Positions 16,108 to 26,586 are shown, numbered from the stretch's first letter. The stretch: 64,000 bases of DNA from Pseudomonas sp. FP2196 (GCF_030687715.1 NZ_CP117445.1:4825501-4889500); one strand, 5' to 3'. Translations and numbers: made by a program. Notes: a model not told the origin generated them from the sequence alone.

Positions 16108-17013
16108 ATGGATCGTCTCCAAGCAATGCGGGTGTTTGTCACGGTGGTAGATCTGGGGAGCCAGTCGGCAGCGGCCGATCACCTGGACCTTTCACGCCCG
16201 GTGGTATCGCGTTATCTGGCAGAGCTGGAAGACTGGGTCGGCGCACGCCTGATGCACCGCACCACGCGAAAATTGAGCCTGACCGCCGCCGGCAGTGAAA
16301 TCCTGCCGCGCTGCCGGCAGATGATTGAACTGTCGAGCGACATGCAGGCCGCCGTCAGCGAACCCCACGACGCGCCGCGCGGACTGCTGCGGATCAGCGT
16401 CAGCACCTCGTTCGGCCAGGCGCAACTGGCCGATGCGATGGCGGCGTACGTCAAGCGCTACCCCGGCGTCAGCATCGATATGCAGATGCTCGATCGCACG
16501 GTGAACCTGGTGGACGAGCGCATTGATCTGGCGATCCGCACCAGCAATGACCTGGACCCGAATCTTATCGCCCGGCGCCTGACCGTGTGCCGCTCAGTGG
16601 TCTGCGCGGCCCCTGATTATCTGCAAGCGCATCCGGCGCCACAGCGGGTTGAAGAACTGAGTCGACACAACTGCCTCACTCACTCCTACTTCGGCAAAAG
16701 CCTGTGGCATTTCGAAGAGGACGGCGAGCCAGTATCAGTGCCGGTTCAGGGCAATATCAGCGCCAACGAAGCGAGCACACTGTTGCGAGCGACGTTGGCC
16801 GGTGCGGGGGTGGCGATGCTGCCGACCTATCAGGCCGGGGTACATATTCACGCAGGTGAATTGATTCGGTTGCTGCCCGACGCCGAACCACGGCGGATGA
16901 ACATCTACGCGGTCTACGCCTCGCGCAAGCACATGCCGGCGGCGCTACGCAGCATGCTGGATTTTCTTGTGCTGCGGTTTCCCGAAAACCCTGTTTGGGA
17001 TGTGGGATTGTAA
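16108..17013 (+). CDS. LysR-family transcriptional regulator
   Basis: A 301-residue LysR protein of the branch beginning MDRLQAMRVFVTVVDLGSQS, with helix-turn-helix residues AAADHLDLSRPVVSRYLAELE and a complete effector-binding domain (LLRISVSTSFGQAQLADAMA). It is transcribed away from the MBL-fold operon with about 115 bp between starts and is the likely regulator of that operon. A REPIN separates it from the small gene at 17154. Confidence 0.92.
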   Translation: MDRLQAMRVFVTVVDLGSQSAAADHLDLSRPVVSRYLAELEDWVGARLMHRTTRKLSLTAAGSEILPRCRQMIELSSDMQAAVSEPHDAPRGLLRISVSTSFGQAQLADAMAAYVKRYPGVSIDMQMLDRTVNLVDERIDLAIRTSNDLDPNLIARRLTVCRSVVCAAPDYLQAHPAPQRVEELSRHNCLTHSYFGKSLWHFEEDGEPVSVPVQGNISANEASTLLRATLAGAGVAMLPTYQAGVHIHAGELIRLLPDAEPRRMNIYAVYASRKHMPAALRSMLDFLVLRFPENPVWDVGL

Positions 17014-17016
17014 AAG

Positions 17017-17098
17017 TCAAAAGATCGCAGCCTTCGGCAGCTCCTACATTTGGAATGCGCTTGTCCTGCAGGAGCTGCCGAAGGCTGCGATCTTTTGA
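17017..17098. repeat. REPIN (type 'gatcgcagccttcggcagctcct')
   Basis: Perfect 29-bp inverted arms (17017-17045 and 17070-17098) around a 24-bp loop. Confidence 0.9.
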
Positions 17099-17153
17099 TC
17101 TTGTTCTATGCTGAAAGCAGTACCCAAGGGTATTCGTTCAGAGGTCGAACACC

Positions 17154-17330
17154 ATGAACATCAAAACAAGAAGATACTTCGCGATTTTCATCACCTGCGC
17201 TGCCACGCTGGCGTTGTACGGCACCGCAGCCTGGCGGGTCGAGCAACTGCGACAACTGCCCCGCGAATACGCGAGTTGCAACTACGAGCGCTGCATTCCG
17301 CACAACGCTACGCTGAACGCGTTGCGCTGA
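17154..17330 (+). CDS. small single-pass membrane protein, function unknown
   Basis: A 58-residue ORF preceded by a GAGGT ribosome binding site 8 nt upstream. The N-terminus MNIKTRRYF is basic and is followed by one hydrophobic helix (AIFITCAATLALYGTAAW). The C-terminal part, probably periplasmic, has a Cys pair in CNYERC. The short length would hide it from many gene finders, but the start signal, codon use and domain layout look genuine. It stands alone between two REPINs. No family is recognised. Confidence 0.65.
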   Translation: MNIKTRRYFAIFITCAATLALYGTAAWRVEQLRQLPREYASCNYERCIPHNATLNALR

Positions 17331-17351
17331 TGTAGCTGAAGCGAACCCTGC

Positions 17352-17434
17352 AGGAGTGAGCCTGTTCGCGATATCGTGTGTCAGTCACCTGCAATATTGA
17401 TCATGACGGCGCTATCGCGAGCAGGCTCACTCCT
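17352..17434. repeat. REPIN (type 'gagcctgctcgcgata')
   Basis: Inverted 22-bp arms (17352-17373 and 17413-17434, one mismatch) between the convergent small membrane gene and pobR. Confidence 0.85.
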
Positions 17435-17460
17435 ACAGGGGATTTGTGGTGGTTACAGAT

Positions 17461-18345
17461 TCACTGCTCGGCCTTGAGGCGGTCGCGAAACGCCTTTGGC
17501 GAAATCCCCACCCGGCGCCGAAACAGGCGTGTGAAGTTGGTCGGATCGGAAAATCCCAACAATTCCGACATCTCATAAATCGTCATGCTGGTGTAGGTCA
17601 GCAGACGCTTGGCTTCCAGTAACTGGCGTTCGTGCATGATCTGCAACGCCGGTTGCCCCGCCAGCTCACGGCATGTGCCATTGAGGTGTGACACCGAAAT
17701 GCCCAGTCGATGGGCCAGATCTTCGACCTTCACATGCTGGCGGTAAGTTTCCTCCACCAATTGAATAAACCCGGCGAGGTATTCGCGCTGGCGTTGCGGC
17801 CGCTGGCTGGCGTTATGGCGAACGATCGCCTGACGGCTGACCCAGACCATGATCACGCTGACCAGCGAATGCATGAGCATTTCCCGCGCGGGTTGATGGC
17901 CGTTGTACTCGGCCTGCAACGCCGTAAACAAACTATTCAGGTAATCACCGTCATTGCCCGCCGGATAGCTATCGGCCTGGGCGAGCGCGTGAACCGCGTT
18001 GCCCAGTTGCGCCTGCAAGTGATTGATCAGCGGCGTGGCGAGCGTGACGACGAATCCTTCGATGTCCTCGGAAAAACGGAAGCCATGCACCGATAGCGCT
18101 GGCAGTACTTGAATGGCAGGCGTTTGAAGCTGAGTGCGCTGACCTTCGATCTCAAGCTCTGCCTGACCTTTGAAGACGAAGAGCAGCTGGCACAAATCGG
18201 CGTGGCGGTGGGGTTTGATTTCCCATTGATGTTCGCGACTGCGTGAGGAAATGGTTTCACAGTGCAGCAAGTCCGGGGTCGGCCAGTCCAGGCTTTCACC
18301 GTAGAGCTTGAACACCGGAATCGAAGGCAGCTCAGGCTTGTTCAT
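17461..18345 (-). CDS. pobR: AraC-family activator of 4-hydroxybenzoate catabolism
   Basis: A 294-residue AraC-type regulator with an N-terminal cupin (EIKPHRHADLCQLLFVFKGQAELEIEG) and two C-terminal helix-turn-helices (VEDLAHRLGISVSHLN and LGFSDPTNFTRLFRRR). It is divergent from pobA, the position expected for PobR/PobC of Pseudomonas, which activates pobA when 4-hydroxybenzoate is present. The start at 18345 (MNKPELPSIPVFKLYGE) is preferred to a GTG 14 codons earlier. The name rests on family type and gene position. Confidence 0.87.
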   Translation of the reverse strand: MNKPELPSIPVFKLYGESLDWPTPDLLHCETISSRSREHQWEIKPHRHADLCQLLFVFKGQAELEIEGQRTQLQTPAIQVLPALSVHGFRFSEDIEGFVVTLATPLINHLQAQLGNAVHALAQADSYPAGNDGDYLNSLFTALQAEYNGHQPAREMLMHSLVSVIMVWVSRQAIVRHNASQRPQRQREYLAGFIQLVEETYRQHVKVEDLAHRLGISVSHLNGTCRELAGQPALQIMHERQLLEAKRLLTYTSMTIYEMSELLGFSDPTNFTRLFRRRVGISPKAFRDRLKAEQ

Positions 18346-18502
18346 CACTTCAATCCAGGCCTCTAGGGTTACGGGCGATAATCGCACCGATTGGCAGAAT
18401 GTACAGGTATCGGCTCAGTTTTCACCTTCAATTGACAGACCCGCAAGGGAAAAATGCAAGCACTCGATCCATAAAAATCATTCACCGGCCTTGGCCGCGT
18501 GA

Positions 18503-19717
<1,215 letters not shown>

Positions 19718-19789
19718 CCTGCTATCGACTTACACTGGCGAGCATCCCCCGCTCGCCAGCGGGTTCATCTCTGCCCGCAGGTTCTGTCC

Positions 19790-21307
19790 GTGTCCAATCT
19801 CAACCAGCCTGAAACGCCCAAACCGGCCATTCGCAGCGTGCTGGTCGCGCTGATGATGGCAATCTTCCTTGGCGCGCTGGACCAAACCATCGTCGCCGTG
19901 TCGATGCCGGCCATCTCTGCACAATTCAAGGACGTCAGCCTGCTGGCCTGGGTGATTTCCGGTTACATGGTGGCGATGACCGTCGCGGTGCCGATCTACG
20001 GCAAGCTCGGCGATCTGTACGGGCGGCGCAAACTGATGCTGTTCGGCATGGGCCTGTTCACACTGGCTTCGCTGTTTTGCGGCATGGCCCAGAGCATGGA
20101 ACAACTGGTGCTGGCGCGAATTCTTCAGGGCATCGGCGCCGGCGGGATGATTTCGGTAAGCCAGGCGATCATCGGCGACATCGTGCCGCCGCGCGAACGT
20201 GGCCGCTATCAGGGTTATTTCAGCAGCATGTACGCGGTCGCGAGCGTCGCCGGCCCGGTGCTCGGTGGCTACATGACCGAGTACCTGTCGTGGCGCTGGG
20301 TGTTTCTGATCAACCTGCCGCTGGGCCTTGGCGCCTGGTGGGTGGCCAATCGCAACTTGCGCGGGCTGCCGATTCCACAACGCAAGCCGATCATCGATTA
20401 CCTCGGCACAGTGCTGATGATCATCGGCCTGACGGCCTTGCTGCTCGGTATCACTCAGGTCGGTCAGGGCCATTCGTGGCGCAGCAGCGAAGTGCTTGGG
20501 CTGTTCGCTTGTGCGGTCGTGGTGTTGGCGATGTTTGTCTGGCATGAGCGGCGTGCACTTGAGCCGTTGCTGCCGATGCACCTGTTCGCCAATCGCAACG
20601 CCCTGCTGTGCTGGTGCACGATTTTCTTCACCAGTTTCCAAGCGATTTCGCTGATCGTGCTGATGCCGCTGCGCTTTCAAACGGTCACCGGCGCTGGGGC
20701 CGACAGCGCCGCGTTGCACTTGCTGCCATTGGCCATGGGCCTGCCGATCGGCGCCTTCTTTGCCGGGCGTCGCACCTCGGTGACCGGGCGCTACAAACCG
20801 CAGATTCTGACCGGCGCGATCCTGATGCCGATCTCGATTCTCGGCATGGCGTTCAGTCCGCCTGAGGCCACAGTCATGAGTGGTCTGTTCATGTTGTTCA
20901 GCGGGATTGCCGGCGGCATGCAGTTCCCGACGTCACTGGTCGGCACGCAGAACTCGGTGGAACAGCGCGACATCGGCGTGGCCACCAGCACCACCAACCT
21001 GTTCCGCTCGCTGGGCGGCGCGGTGGGTGTGGCGTTGATGTCGGCGCTGCTGCTGGCGTTTTTACAGGACTCAAGCTTCGCCCATCTGGCGAGCAGTTCG
21101 CTGATGAGCGAGGGGCATTCGGGCAACGTGCTGCTCGATGGTTTGAACGCCGCGCCGGGTGACGCGCAGAACGCCTTGCGTGCGGAGCTTTCGCTGACCT
21201 TCCGGCATTTGCTGTGGGTCAGCGCGGCGGTTTCGCTGCTGGGGCTGGCGGCGGCGATCGCGATGCCGAACAACTTGCTGCGTGGGCGCGAGCACGGCGC
21301 CAAATAG
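19790..21307 (+). CDS. DHA2-family MFS drug exporter (EmrB/QacA type)
   Basis: A 505-residue drug:H+ antiporter-2 protein with about 14 helices. The pattern MMAIFLGALDQTIVAVSMPAI at the start, GKLGDLYGRRKL in loop 2-3, and GPVLGGYMTEYLSWRWVFLI (antiporter motif C plus the DHA2 WRWxF signature) place it firmly. It begins with GTG at 19790. It follows pobA by 72 bp and could be read through from it, but no direct functional link is evident; export of toxic aromatics is one possibility. Confidence 0.92.
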   Translation: MSNLNQPETPKPAIRSVLVALMMAIFLGALDQTIVAVSMPAISAQFKDVSLLAWVISGYMVAMTVAVPIYGKLGDLYGRRKLMLFGMGLFTLASLFCGMAQSMEQLVLARILQGIGAGGMISVSQAIIGDIVPPRERGRYQGYFSSMYAVASVAGPVLGGYMTEYLSWRWVFLINLPLGLGAWWVANRNLRGLPIPQRKPIIDYLGTVLMIIGLTALLLGITQVGQGHSWRSSEVLGLFACAVVVLAMFVWHERRALEPLLPMHLFANRNALLCWCTIFFTSFQAISLIVLMPLRFQTVTGAGADSAALHLLPLAMGLPIGAFFAGRRTSVTGRYKPQILTGAILMPISILGMAFSPPEATVMSGLFMLFSGIAGGMQFPTSLVGTQNSVEQRDIGVATSTTNLFRSLGGAVGVALMSALLLAFLQDSSFAHLASSSLMSEGHSGNVLLDGLNAAPGDAQNALRAELSLTFRHLLWVSAAVSLLGLAAAIAMPNNLLRGREHGAK

Positions 21308-21329
21308 CAGAAACAACACAAAACCCTGC

Positions 21330-21413
21330 AGGAGTGAGCCTGCTCGCGATAGCGGTGTGTCAGACAACATTGATGTCGACTGTTGCAACGCTATCGCGAG
21401 CAGGCTCACTCCT
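21330..21413. repeat. REPIN (type 'gagcctgctcgcgatagcg')
   Basis: Perfect 25-bp inverted arms (21330-21354 and 21389-21413) around a 34-bp loop between convergent genes. Confidence 0.9.
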
Positions 21414-21428
21414 ACAATGGCGTTTCAT

Positions 21429-22277
21429 TCAAGGGCTGTAGTAACCCACCGCCACCAGAAAGTGCCCGACCTTCTTCAGGTAGGCATGCTTGTCCTCGAC
21501 CTTGCCGGTCACCGGGTTTTTCCAGCGGTATTGGTATTCGCCATAATCCTGCTTGGCGATCAGCGCCAGAATCGGCTCGCCCACCGGTTTGCCTTCCGGG
21601 TCCTTGATCTTGCTGAAGTCAGTGTTGATCAGGCGCAGATTGGTGCCGTGTGCGACGTAGCGCCGGGTGTCCAGATCGACCACGAACACATACAGGTCAT
21701 CCTGCAAATAACCACCCTTGAGCGAATTGATTGCGGTCAGCGTGCCCTTCTCGTCTTTGCCCAGATCGGTCGCCGCCTTGTTCAGCAACGCCATCGCCTG
21801 CTCGGCTGACGCCCGTGGCAAGTAATAACCGACCGCCAGAATCCGCTGACCGACGCGCTGATAGAACACATGCTTGCGCTCGACCTTGCCGTCAGCCCAG
21901 TTCTGCCAGCGGTACTCGGCTTGCTGGATGCCGTTGCCCTCCGGCACTTTCAAGGCGTCCTTGAAGGTTTTTTGCAGATCCGGGCCGAGCACATCGCTCA
22001 CGTCACGACCGATCAACGCTGACGATGGCCCGCCGCTGGCGAGCATCACGCCTTTGGTGTCGACCACGAACACGTAGCGATCCTTGTCGACAAACTCGCC
22101 CTGACGACTGAATGCGGCGAACGCCTTGTCGCCGTTGTCGTGGTAATAGGCCAAGGCCTTTTCCAGCAAGGCGATGGCAGCCTCGCTGTCATCCTTGGCG
22201 GTGGTTGCGGCGCTGGCCTGACCGAAACCCGCCAGTAACATCACGCCGAGCCAGGCCACTTTATGCAAAAACCCCAT
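21429..22277 (-). CDS. secreted double-Cache protein without an output domain
   Basis: A 282-residue protein with a signal peptide (VAWLGVMLLAGFGQASAATT) followed by two homologous sensor modules. Each contains a YVFVVDxxG-type strand (DRYVFVVDTKGVMLASGG and DLYVFVVDLDTRRYVAHGT) and an ending of the form YRWxN..GKVExKHxxxxxVGxxxxAVGYY. Cache domains normally bind small ligands outside the membrane as the sensor part of chemoreceptors or kinases. Here no membrane anchor or signalling domain follows, so it would be a free periplasmic protein, perhaps a ligand-binding partner of a membrane receptor. A CA motif lies at its ribosome binding site. Confidence 0.85.
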   Translation of the reverse strand: MGFLHKVAWLGVMLLAGFGQASAATTAKDDSEAAIALLEKALAYYHDNGDKAFAAFSRQGEFVDKDRYVFVVDTKGVMLASGGPSSALIGRDVSDVLGPDLQKTFKDALKVPEGNGIQQAEYRWQNWADGKVERKHVFYQRVGQRILAVGYYLPRASAEQAMALLNKAATDLGKDEKGTLTAINSLKGGYLQDDLYVFVVDLDTRRYVAHGTNLRLINTDFSKIKDPEGKPVGEPILALIAKQDYGEYQYRWKNPVTGKVEDKHAYLKKVGHFLVAVGYYSP

Positions 22278-22290
22278 AGCGCATCCCTCG

Positions 22291-22298
22291 TTCTTGTT
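22291..22298 (-). promoter_or_regulatory. CA motif (candidate Hfq/Crc site)
   Basis: On the minus strand AACAAGAA fits AANAANAA directly upstream of the GAGGG ribosome binding site of the double-Cache gene. Confidence 0.45.
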
Positions 22299-22353
22299 GG
22301 TGTTTCAAGAGCGTAGACGGCTTGGGGTCATGTATGGATATTCACAATGATGC

Positions 22354-22373
22354 AGGGGATTACACAATCCCCT
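22354..22373. repeat. lone palindrome related to the 'ggtgaggggattt' REP
   Basis: AGGGGATT-ACAC-AATCCCCT, an 8-bp perfect stem whose flank (GGTGAGGGGATT on the minus strand) matches the arms of the REPIN at 35084-35213. Confidence 0.55.
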
Positions 22374-22392
22374 CACCAGAGTTGATCAATCA

Positions 22393-23247
22393 CTACGGTC
22401 GGGCGTTGATTTGCTGCTGCAAATTCTGGATCTGCGCCGACAGCGTATTGATGTTGCGGGTCATCTGCCCACGGAACGCGTCGAACTCGGCCGTGTTGCC
22501 GCCACCCTGAGGGGCTGCCGGGCGGTTGTCCTGTTCGCTTTTGAGGACGACGATTTCCTGTTCCAGACGATCAATCGCCGCGCTCGGATTGCCCTGTTTC
22601 TTCAGTGCAGCGATGTCGGCGCCAAGGCTCTTGAACTGGGCATCGAAGGCCTTGAGCTGGGCGTCGACCTTGCTGGTATCGGCCGGTGTGCTTTTCACGC
22701 TCGCCAGTTCGGCGCTCAGGGCTTTGACCTGCGCCTGCAACTGGGTATTGGCGTTCTGCTGTTCAGTGGTCTGCGCGGTCATCTGCGCCAGACGTTTGTC
22801 CAGATCGCTGGCCTGACCGGCCACGCCCTGCTGCTGTTTGCTCTGATCCAGCAGTTTGCCTTCCAGTTGCTTGATCTGCAGCTTCAAGGCTTCGCTGTCG
22901 CTGCTGACGTTACTCTGGCTGGCCACGACCTTGCCGGAAATATCCTGCAGGCGCCCGGCCGCTTCCTCACTGATACGCGCGAAACTTTCCTGGGTCGCCA
23001 CCAGTTGCTGCTCCATCAGCGAAATCTGCTGAAAGCTCCACCAGGCCAGACCGATAAAGGCAAAAAACAAGGCGCCGACCAGCGCCCACAACGGCCCGGT
23101 GCTGGCCGCCTTGACCTTGACCACGGGCGGTGTGCGCGAGTGCACGGCGGTGCGGGCAGTGGTCGGAATGTCATCGTCGTCGAAGGTGTCGGCACGCAGG
23201 CTCGGTACATCATCGAAATCGTCGTGGGCATCATTACGCATGGACAT
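22393..23247 (-). CDS. single-pass membrane protein with long coiled coil, function unknown
   Basis: A 284-residue protein. A polar acidic cytoplasmic N-terminus (DDFDDVPSLRADTFDDDDIP) is followed by one helix (LWALVGALFFAFIGLAWWSF, residues about 52-72). About 200 residues rich in Gln, Ala, Leu and Lys with heptad-like spacing come next, probably a periplasmic coiled coil. The topology recalls cell-division or peptidoglycan-associated spacer proteins, but I do not recognise a named family. Start at 23247; the ORF continues upstream without a better signal. It stands downstream of the SDR gene on the same strand. Confidence 0.8.
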   Translation of the reverse strand: MSMRNDAHDDFDDVPSLRADTFDDDDIPTTARTAVHSRTPPVVKVKAASTGPLWALVGALFFAFIGLAWWSFQQISLMEQQLVATQESFARISEEAAGRLQDISGKVVASQSNVSSDSEALKLQIKQLEGKLLDQSKQQQGVAGQASDLDKRLAQMTAQTTEQQNANTQLQAQVKALSAELASVKSTPADTSKVDAQLKAFDAQFKSLGADIAALKKQGNPSAAIDRLEQEIVVLKSEQDNRPAAPQGGGNTAEFDAFRGQMTRNINTLSAQIQNLQQQINARP

Positions 23248-23363
23248 TGAGGCAACCTTTGTGAAACGCGGTGATGGCAGATTGACGCGAAGTATAAACC
23301 CCACAGCCGCAGGGATTGACCCTCAACCGGCGATGCGGTTCATCGCCGCCCGGCCGAATCGTT

Positions 23364-24356
23364 TCAACGAATGTCCTGGGCTTTCCACCAGCCGCAGAAC
23401 TCGTCGAGGGCCGTCCACAGGCTGACTTTCGGATCGTAATCCAGATAATGCCGGGCACGGCTGATGTCGAGGGTGAAATTTTTGTTCATTACCTGCATGC
23501 CCAAGCGCGACAGCGTTGGCTCCGGACGCCCCGGCCAGAGTTTGCACGCGCCTTCGTTGAGCGCCGCGACGCTGTAGGCCAGCCCGTAGGAACGGTACTT
23601 GGTGACCTGTGGGACTTCCATTTTGCGCATCACGTAATTGACCACATCCCACAGCGGTACCGGCGCGCCATTACTGATGTTGTACGCCTTGCCCAGCGCG
23701 GAGCCGGCGGCCAGCAAGCTGCTGAGCATGGCTTCGTTGAGGTTGTGCACGCTGGTGAAATCGACCTTGTTCAGACCATTGCCGATGATCGCCAGACGGC
23801 CCTTGCGCTGCATGTTCAACAGTCGCGGGAAAATGCTCATGTCGCCGGCACCGGTGACAAAACGCGGACGCAGGGCGATGGTTTCCAGGCCGAATTCCTG
23901 TGCGCCGAAGACCTTTTGCTCGGCCAGATACTTGGTCGCAGCGTAGTGATGCTTGAAGCGCTTGGGCACTTGTTCTTCGGTCAGGTCGAAGTGGTCACGG
24001 CCATCGAAATAGATCGACGGCGATGACAGATGCACCAGCCGCCGAACCCGCTGCTTCAGGCAAGCCTCGACGACATTTTCAGTAACCTGCACGTTGCCTT
24101 GATGAAAGTCCTGATAACGCCCCCACAGCCCGACAGCGCCCGCACAATGCACCACGGCTTCGACGTCGGCGCAGAGTTCACGCACCAGATCCGGGTCAGT
24201 CAGATCGCCGGGTACAAACTCGGCGCCACGACGCACCAGATGTTCGACGCTCTCGGCCCGGCGACCGTTGACCCGCACGTCCAGGCCCTGCTCCAGAGCG
24301 AAACGCGCAAAGCGCCCGCCAATGAAGCCGCTTGCGCCGGTGACCAGAATTTTCAT
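23364..24356 (-). CDS. NAD-dependent epimerase/dehydratase family protein (extended SDR)
   Basis: A 330-residue extended short-chain dehydrogenase with the N-terminal nucleotide motif TGASGFIGGRFARFAL and the catalytic pair in HHYAATKYLAEQ (YxxxK), preceded by a serine-rich strand (VHLSSPSIYF). The pattern fits the 3-beta-hydroxysteroid dehydrogenase/epimerase branch; the substrate, perhaps a nucleotide sugar or an isoprenoid, is not evident. It lies between the coiled-coil gene and argP on the same strand. Confidence 0.88.
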   Translation of the reverse strand: MKILVTGASGFIGGRFARFALEQGLDVRVNGRRAESVEHLVRRGAEFVPGDLTDPDLVRELCADVEAVVHCAGAVGLWGRYQDFHQGNVQVTENVVEACLKQRVRRLVHLSSPSIYFDGRDHFDLTEEQVPKRFKHHYAATKYLAEQKVFGAQEFGLETIALRPRFVTGAGDMSIFPRLLNMQRKGRLAIIGNGLNKVDFTSVHNLNEAMLSSLLAAGSALGKAYNISNGAPVPLWDVVNYVMRKMEVPQVTKYRSYGLAYSVAALNEGACKLWPGRPEPTLSRLGMQVMNKNFTLDISRARHYLDYDPKVSLWTALDEFCGWWKAQDIR

Positions 24357-24410
24357 GTAAAGCTCCGATGTCTTTCGTTTTGCCTGATTCGTGTGTCTTG
24401 ACGCTGGCCG

Positions 24411-25304
24411 TCAGTTCAACGGCACCAACCATTGGGGTGAAGAACGCACCAACTGCTCGGTCAGCAAGCCCAGCAACTGACCGCCATTGCGCCAATGATG
24501 CCAGTACAACGGCACGTCGATCGGTTTATCTGGCAACAGCTCGCGCAACACCCCGCGTTGCAATTGCTCACGCACTTGCAGTTCCGGCACCAGGCCCCAG
24601 CCCAATCCGGCCTCAGTCAGGCGGATAAAACCCTCGGAGGACGGGCACAAATGGTGCTCGAAACCGCCATCGACGCCGAGGGATGCCAGGTAGCGATGCT
24701 GGAGAAAATCGTCCGGGCCAAACACCAGCGCCGGGGTGCGCGGCAGTTGTTCGGCGCGCACGCCACCGGGGAAATGCCGTTCGATAAACGCCGGGCTGGC
24801 GAGCGCGCGATAACGCATTGCCCCTAGCAACACGCTGCGCGCGCCAGCCACGGGTCGCTCGCTGGCGCAGACGCACGCAGCCACTTCACCGGCGCGCATG
24901 CGTTTGAGGCCGACGGTCTGGTCTTCCACCACCAGATCCAGCAACAAATGCTGGTCGGCGCAGAAATCCCCCACCGCCTCGGCCCACCAAGTCGCCAGGC
25001 TGTCGGCATTGATTGCGATACGCAAACGTTCTGGCAAGCCCTCTTCGTCCAACGCCGGCACGAGCGTCTGCAAGTCGCGCTCAAGCAGACGCACCTGCTG
25101 CACATGGTTGAGCAGGCGCCGGCCGATTTCGGTTGGCGCCGGCGGCGTGCCACGCACCAGCACCGGCTGGCCAACCCGCGCCTCCAGCAATTTGATCCGC
25201 TGCGATATCGCCGATTGCGACAAGCCCAGCACCTGCGCGGCGCGTTCGAATCCAGCCTGCTCAACCACAGCGGCCAGCGCAGACAGTAATTTATAGTCGA
25301 ACAT
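24411..25304 (-). CDS. argP: LysR-family regulator ArgP
   Basis: A 297-residue LysR regulator with N-terminus FDYKLLSALAAVVEQAGFER and helix-turn-helix AAQVLGLSQSAISQRIKLLE, closely matching ArgP/IciA. ArgP senses lysine and arginine and activates the argO exporter. Start 25304 has AGGAAA upstream. It is divergent from an ACT-domain gene and a LysE/ArgO-type exporter, exactly the target expected of ArgP. Confidence 0.9.
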   Translation of the reverse strand: MFDYKLLSALAAVVEQAGFERAAQVLGLSQSAISQRIKLLEARVGQPVLVRGTPPAPTEIGRRLLNHVQQVRLLERDLQTLVPALDEEGLPERLRIAINADSLATWWAEAVGDFCADQHLLLDLVVEDQTVGLKRMRAGEVAACVCASERPVAGARSVLLGAMRYRALASPAFIERHFPGGVRAEQLPRTPALVFGPDDFLQHRYLASLGVDGGFEHHLCPSSEGFIRLTEAGLGWGLVPELQVREQLQRGVLRELLPDKPIDVPLYWHHWRNGGQLLGLLTEQLVRSSPQWLVPLN

Positions 25305-25400
25305 CAGTTTTCCTAATGAGCGATCAGCAGTATTGGTTTTTCTTATACAGCTACTGACGGGAGAATAGCCAGCAAGCACTCTTTATCAAGGACTACGTTC

Positions 25401-25802
25401 ATGGCTGGCGAAACCTCACTCACGACCCTGCTGCGCAGCATGAGCCCGCAGCTCAACGCAGGCGAATACGTGTTTTGCACTCTGCCCGGCGGCCAGTTGC
25501 CAAGGGGCCTGGAGATTGTCGGCAGCTTTCGCGAGCAGGAAGGCCTGACGGTGATCGTGCAGCGCTCCCACGCCGAACAGGCCGGGCTCAGTTTCGACTA
25601 CGTGGCCGCGTGGATCACATTGAACGTGCATTCGGCGCTGGAAGCCGTTGGCCTCACCGCTGCGTTCGCCACCGCGCTGGGCAAGGCCGGGATCAGCTGC
25701 AACGTGATCGCCGGTTACTACCACGATCATTTGTTCGTCGGCCAGGCCGATGCCGAACGCGCCATGCAAGTGCTGCGTGATCTCGCGGCCAACGCGGAGT
25801 AA
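25401..25802 (+). CDS. ACT-domain protein
   Basis: A 133-residue protein of the two-ACT-like type (segments LTVIVQRSHAEQAGLSF and the helix-strand pattern GLTAAFATALGKAGISCNVI followed by YYHDHLFV). ACT domains bind amino acids. It starts 97 bp from argP on the other strand, and the exporter gene follows after 5 bp, so it is co-transcribed with the exporter. A role in sensing or buffering basic amino acids next to the exporter is plausible but inferred. Confidence 0.88.
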   Translation: MAGETSLTTLLRSMSPQLNAGEYVFCTLPGGQLPRGLEIVGSFREQEGLTVIVQRSHAEQAGLSFDYVAAWITLNVHSALEAVGLTAAFATALGKAGISCNVIAGYYHDHLFVGQADAERAMQVLRDLAANAE

Positions 25803-25807
25803 ATCTT

Positions 25808-26410
25808 ATGTGGCAAAGCTATGTGAACGGCTTATTGGTGGCGTTGGGGCTGATCATGGCCATCGGTACGCAGAACGCCTTTGTATTGGCGCAGAGTCTG
25901 CGCCGTGAGCATCACTTGCCGGTCGCCGCGCTGTGCGTTGCATGCGATGCACTGCTGGTGGCCGCGGGTGTTTTCGGCCTCGCAACCGTGCTGGCGCAGA
26001 ACCCGACGTTGCTGGCGGTGGCGCGCTGGGGTGGCGCTGTTTTTCTGATCTGGTACGGCAGCCAGGCGCTGCGCCGGGCGTTTTCGAAACAGAGCCTGAA
26101 TCAGGGCGAGAATCAGACGGTTCGCTCGCTGCGGGCGGTGATGCTCAGCGCGTTGGCGGTGACGCTGCTCAACCCGCACGTTTATCTCGATACCGTGCTG
26201 TTGATCGGTTCGCTGGGCGCGCAGCAATCGGTGCCGGGGGCGTATGTCGTTGGCGCGGCGAGTGCTTCGCTGCTGTGGTTTTTCACGTTGGCGCTGGGCG
26301 CTGCATGGCTCGCACCATGGTTGGCCCGGCCAAGTACCTGGCGGATTCTCGATCTGTTGGTGGCGGTGATGATGTTTACGGTGGCCGGACAGCTGATATT
26401 GGCGTCCTGA
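25808..26410 (+). CDS. argO: LysE/ArgO-type amino-acid exporter
   Basis: A 200-residue LysE-family membrane protein with five to six helices, the signature MAIGTQNAFVLAQSLRR near the N-terminus and the LLNPHVYLDTVLLIG segment typical of ArgO. ArgO exports arginine and analogues to prevent toxic accumulation. The pairing with divergent argP supports the assignment. It shares an operon with the ACT-domain gene. Confidence 0.88.
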   Translation: MWQSYVNGLLVALGLIMAIGTQNAFVLAQSLRREHHLPVAALCVACDALLVAAGVFGLATVLAQNPTLLAVARWGGAVFLIWYGSQALRRAFSKQSLNQGENQTVRSLRAVMLSALAVTLLNPHVYLDTVLLIGSLGAQQSVPGAYVVGAASASLLWFFTLALGAAWLAPWLARPSTWRILDLLVAVMMFTVAGQLILAS

Positions 26411-26586
26411 CTTATTCCAAACAGCTCTGGAACCTCTATCCCACACAGTTGTTGCGTGGTTAAGCCGCAACCCCGGTGCTATGATCCGAACCCTGCGCCG
26501 CAAAGAGTAAAAACTCGCCGGTGCATTTCTGGCCGCCCGTGATCGGCCTTGCGCTCACCGCAACAGACCTGATTAGGAGAATCATC

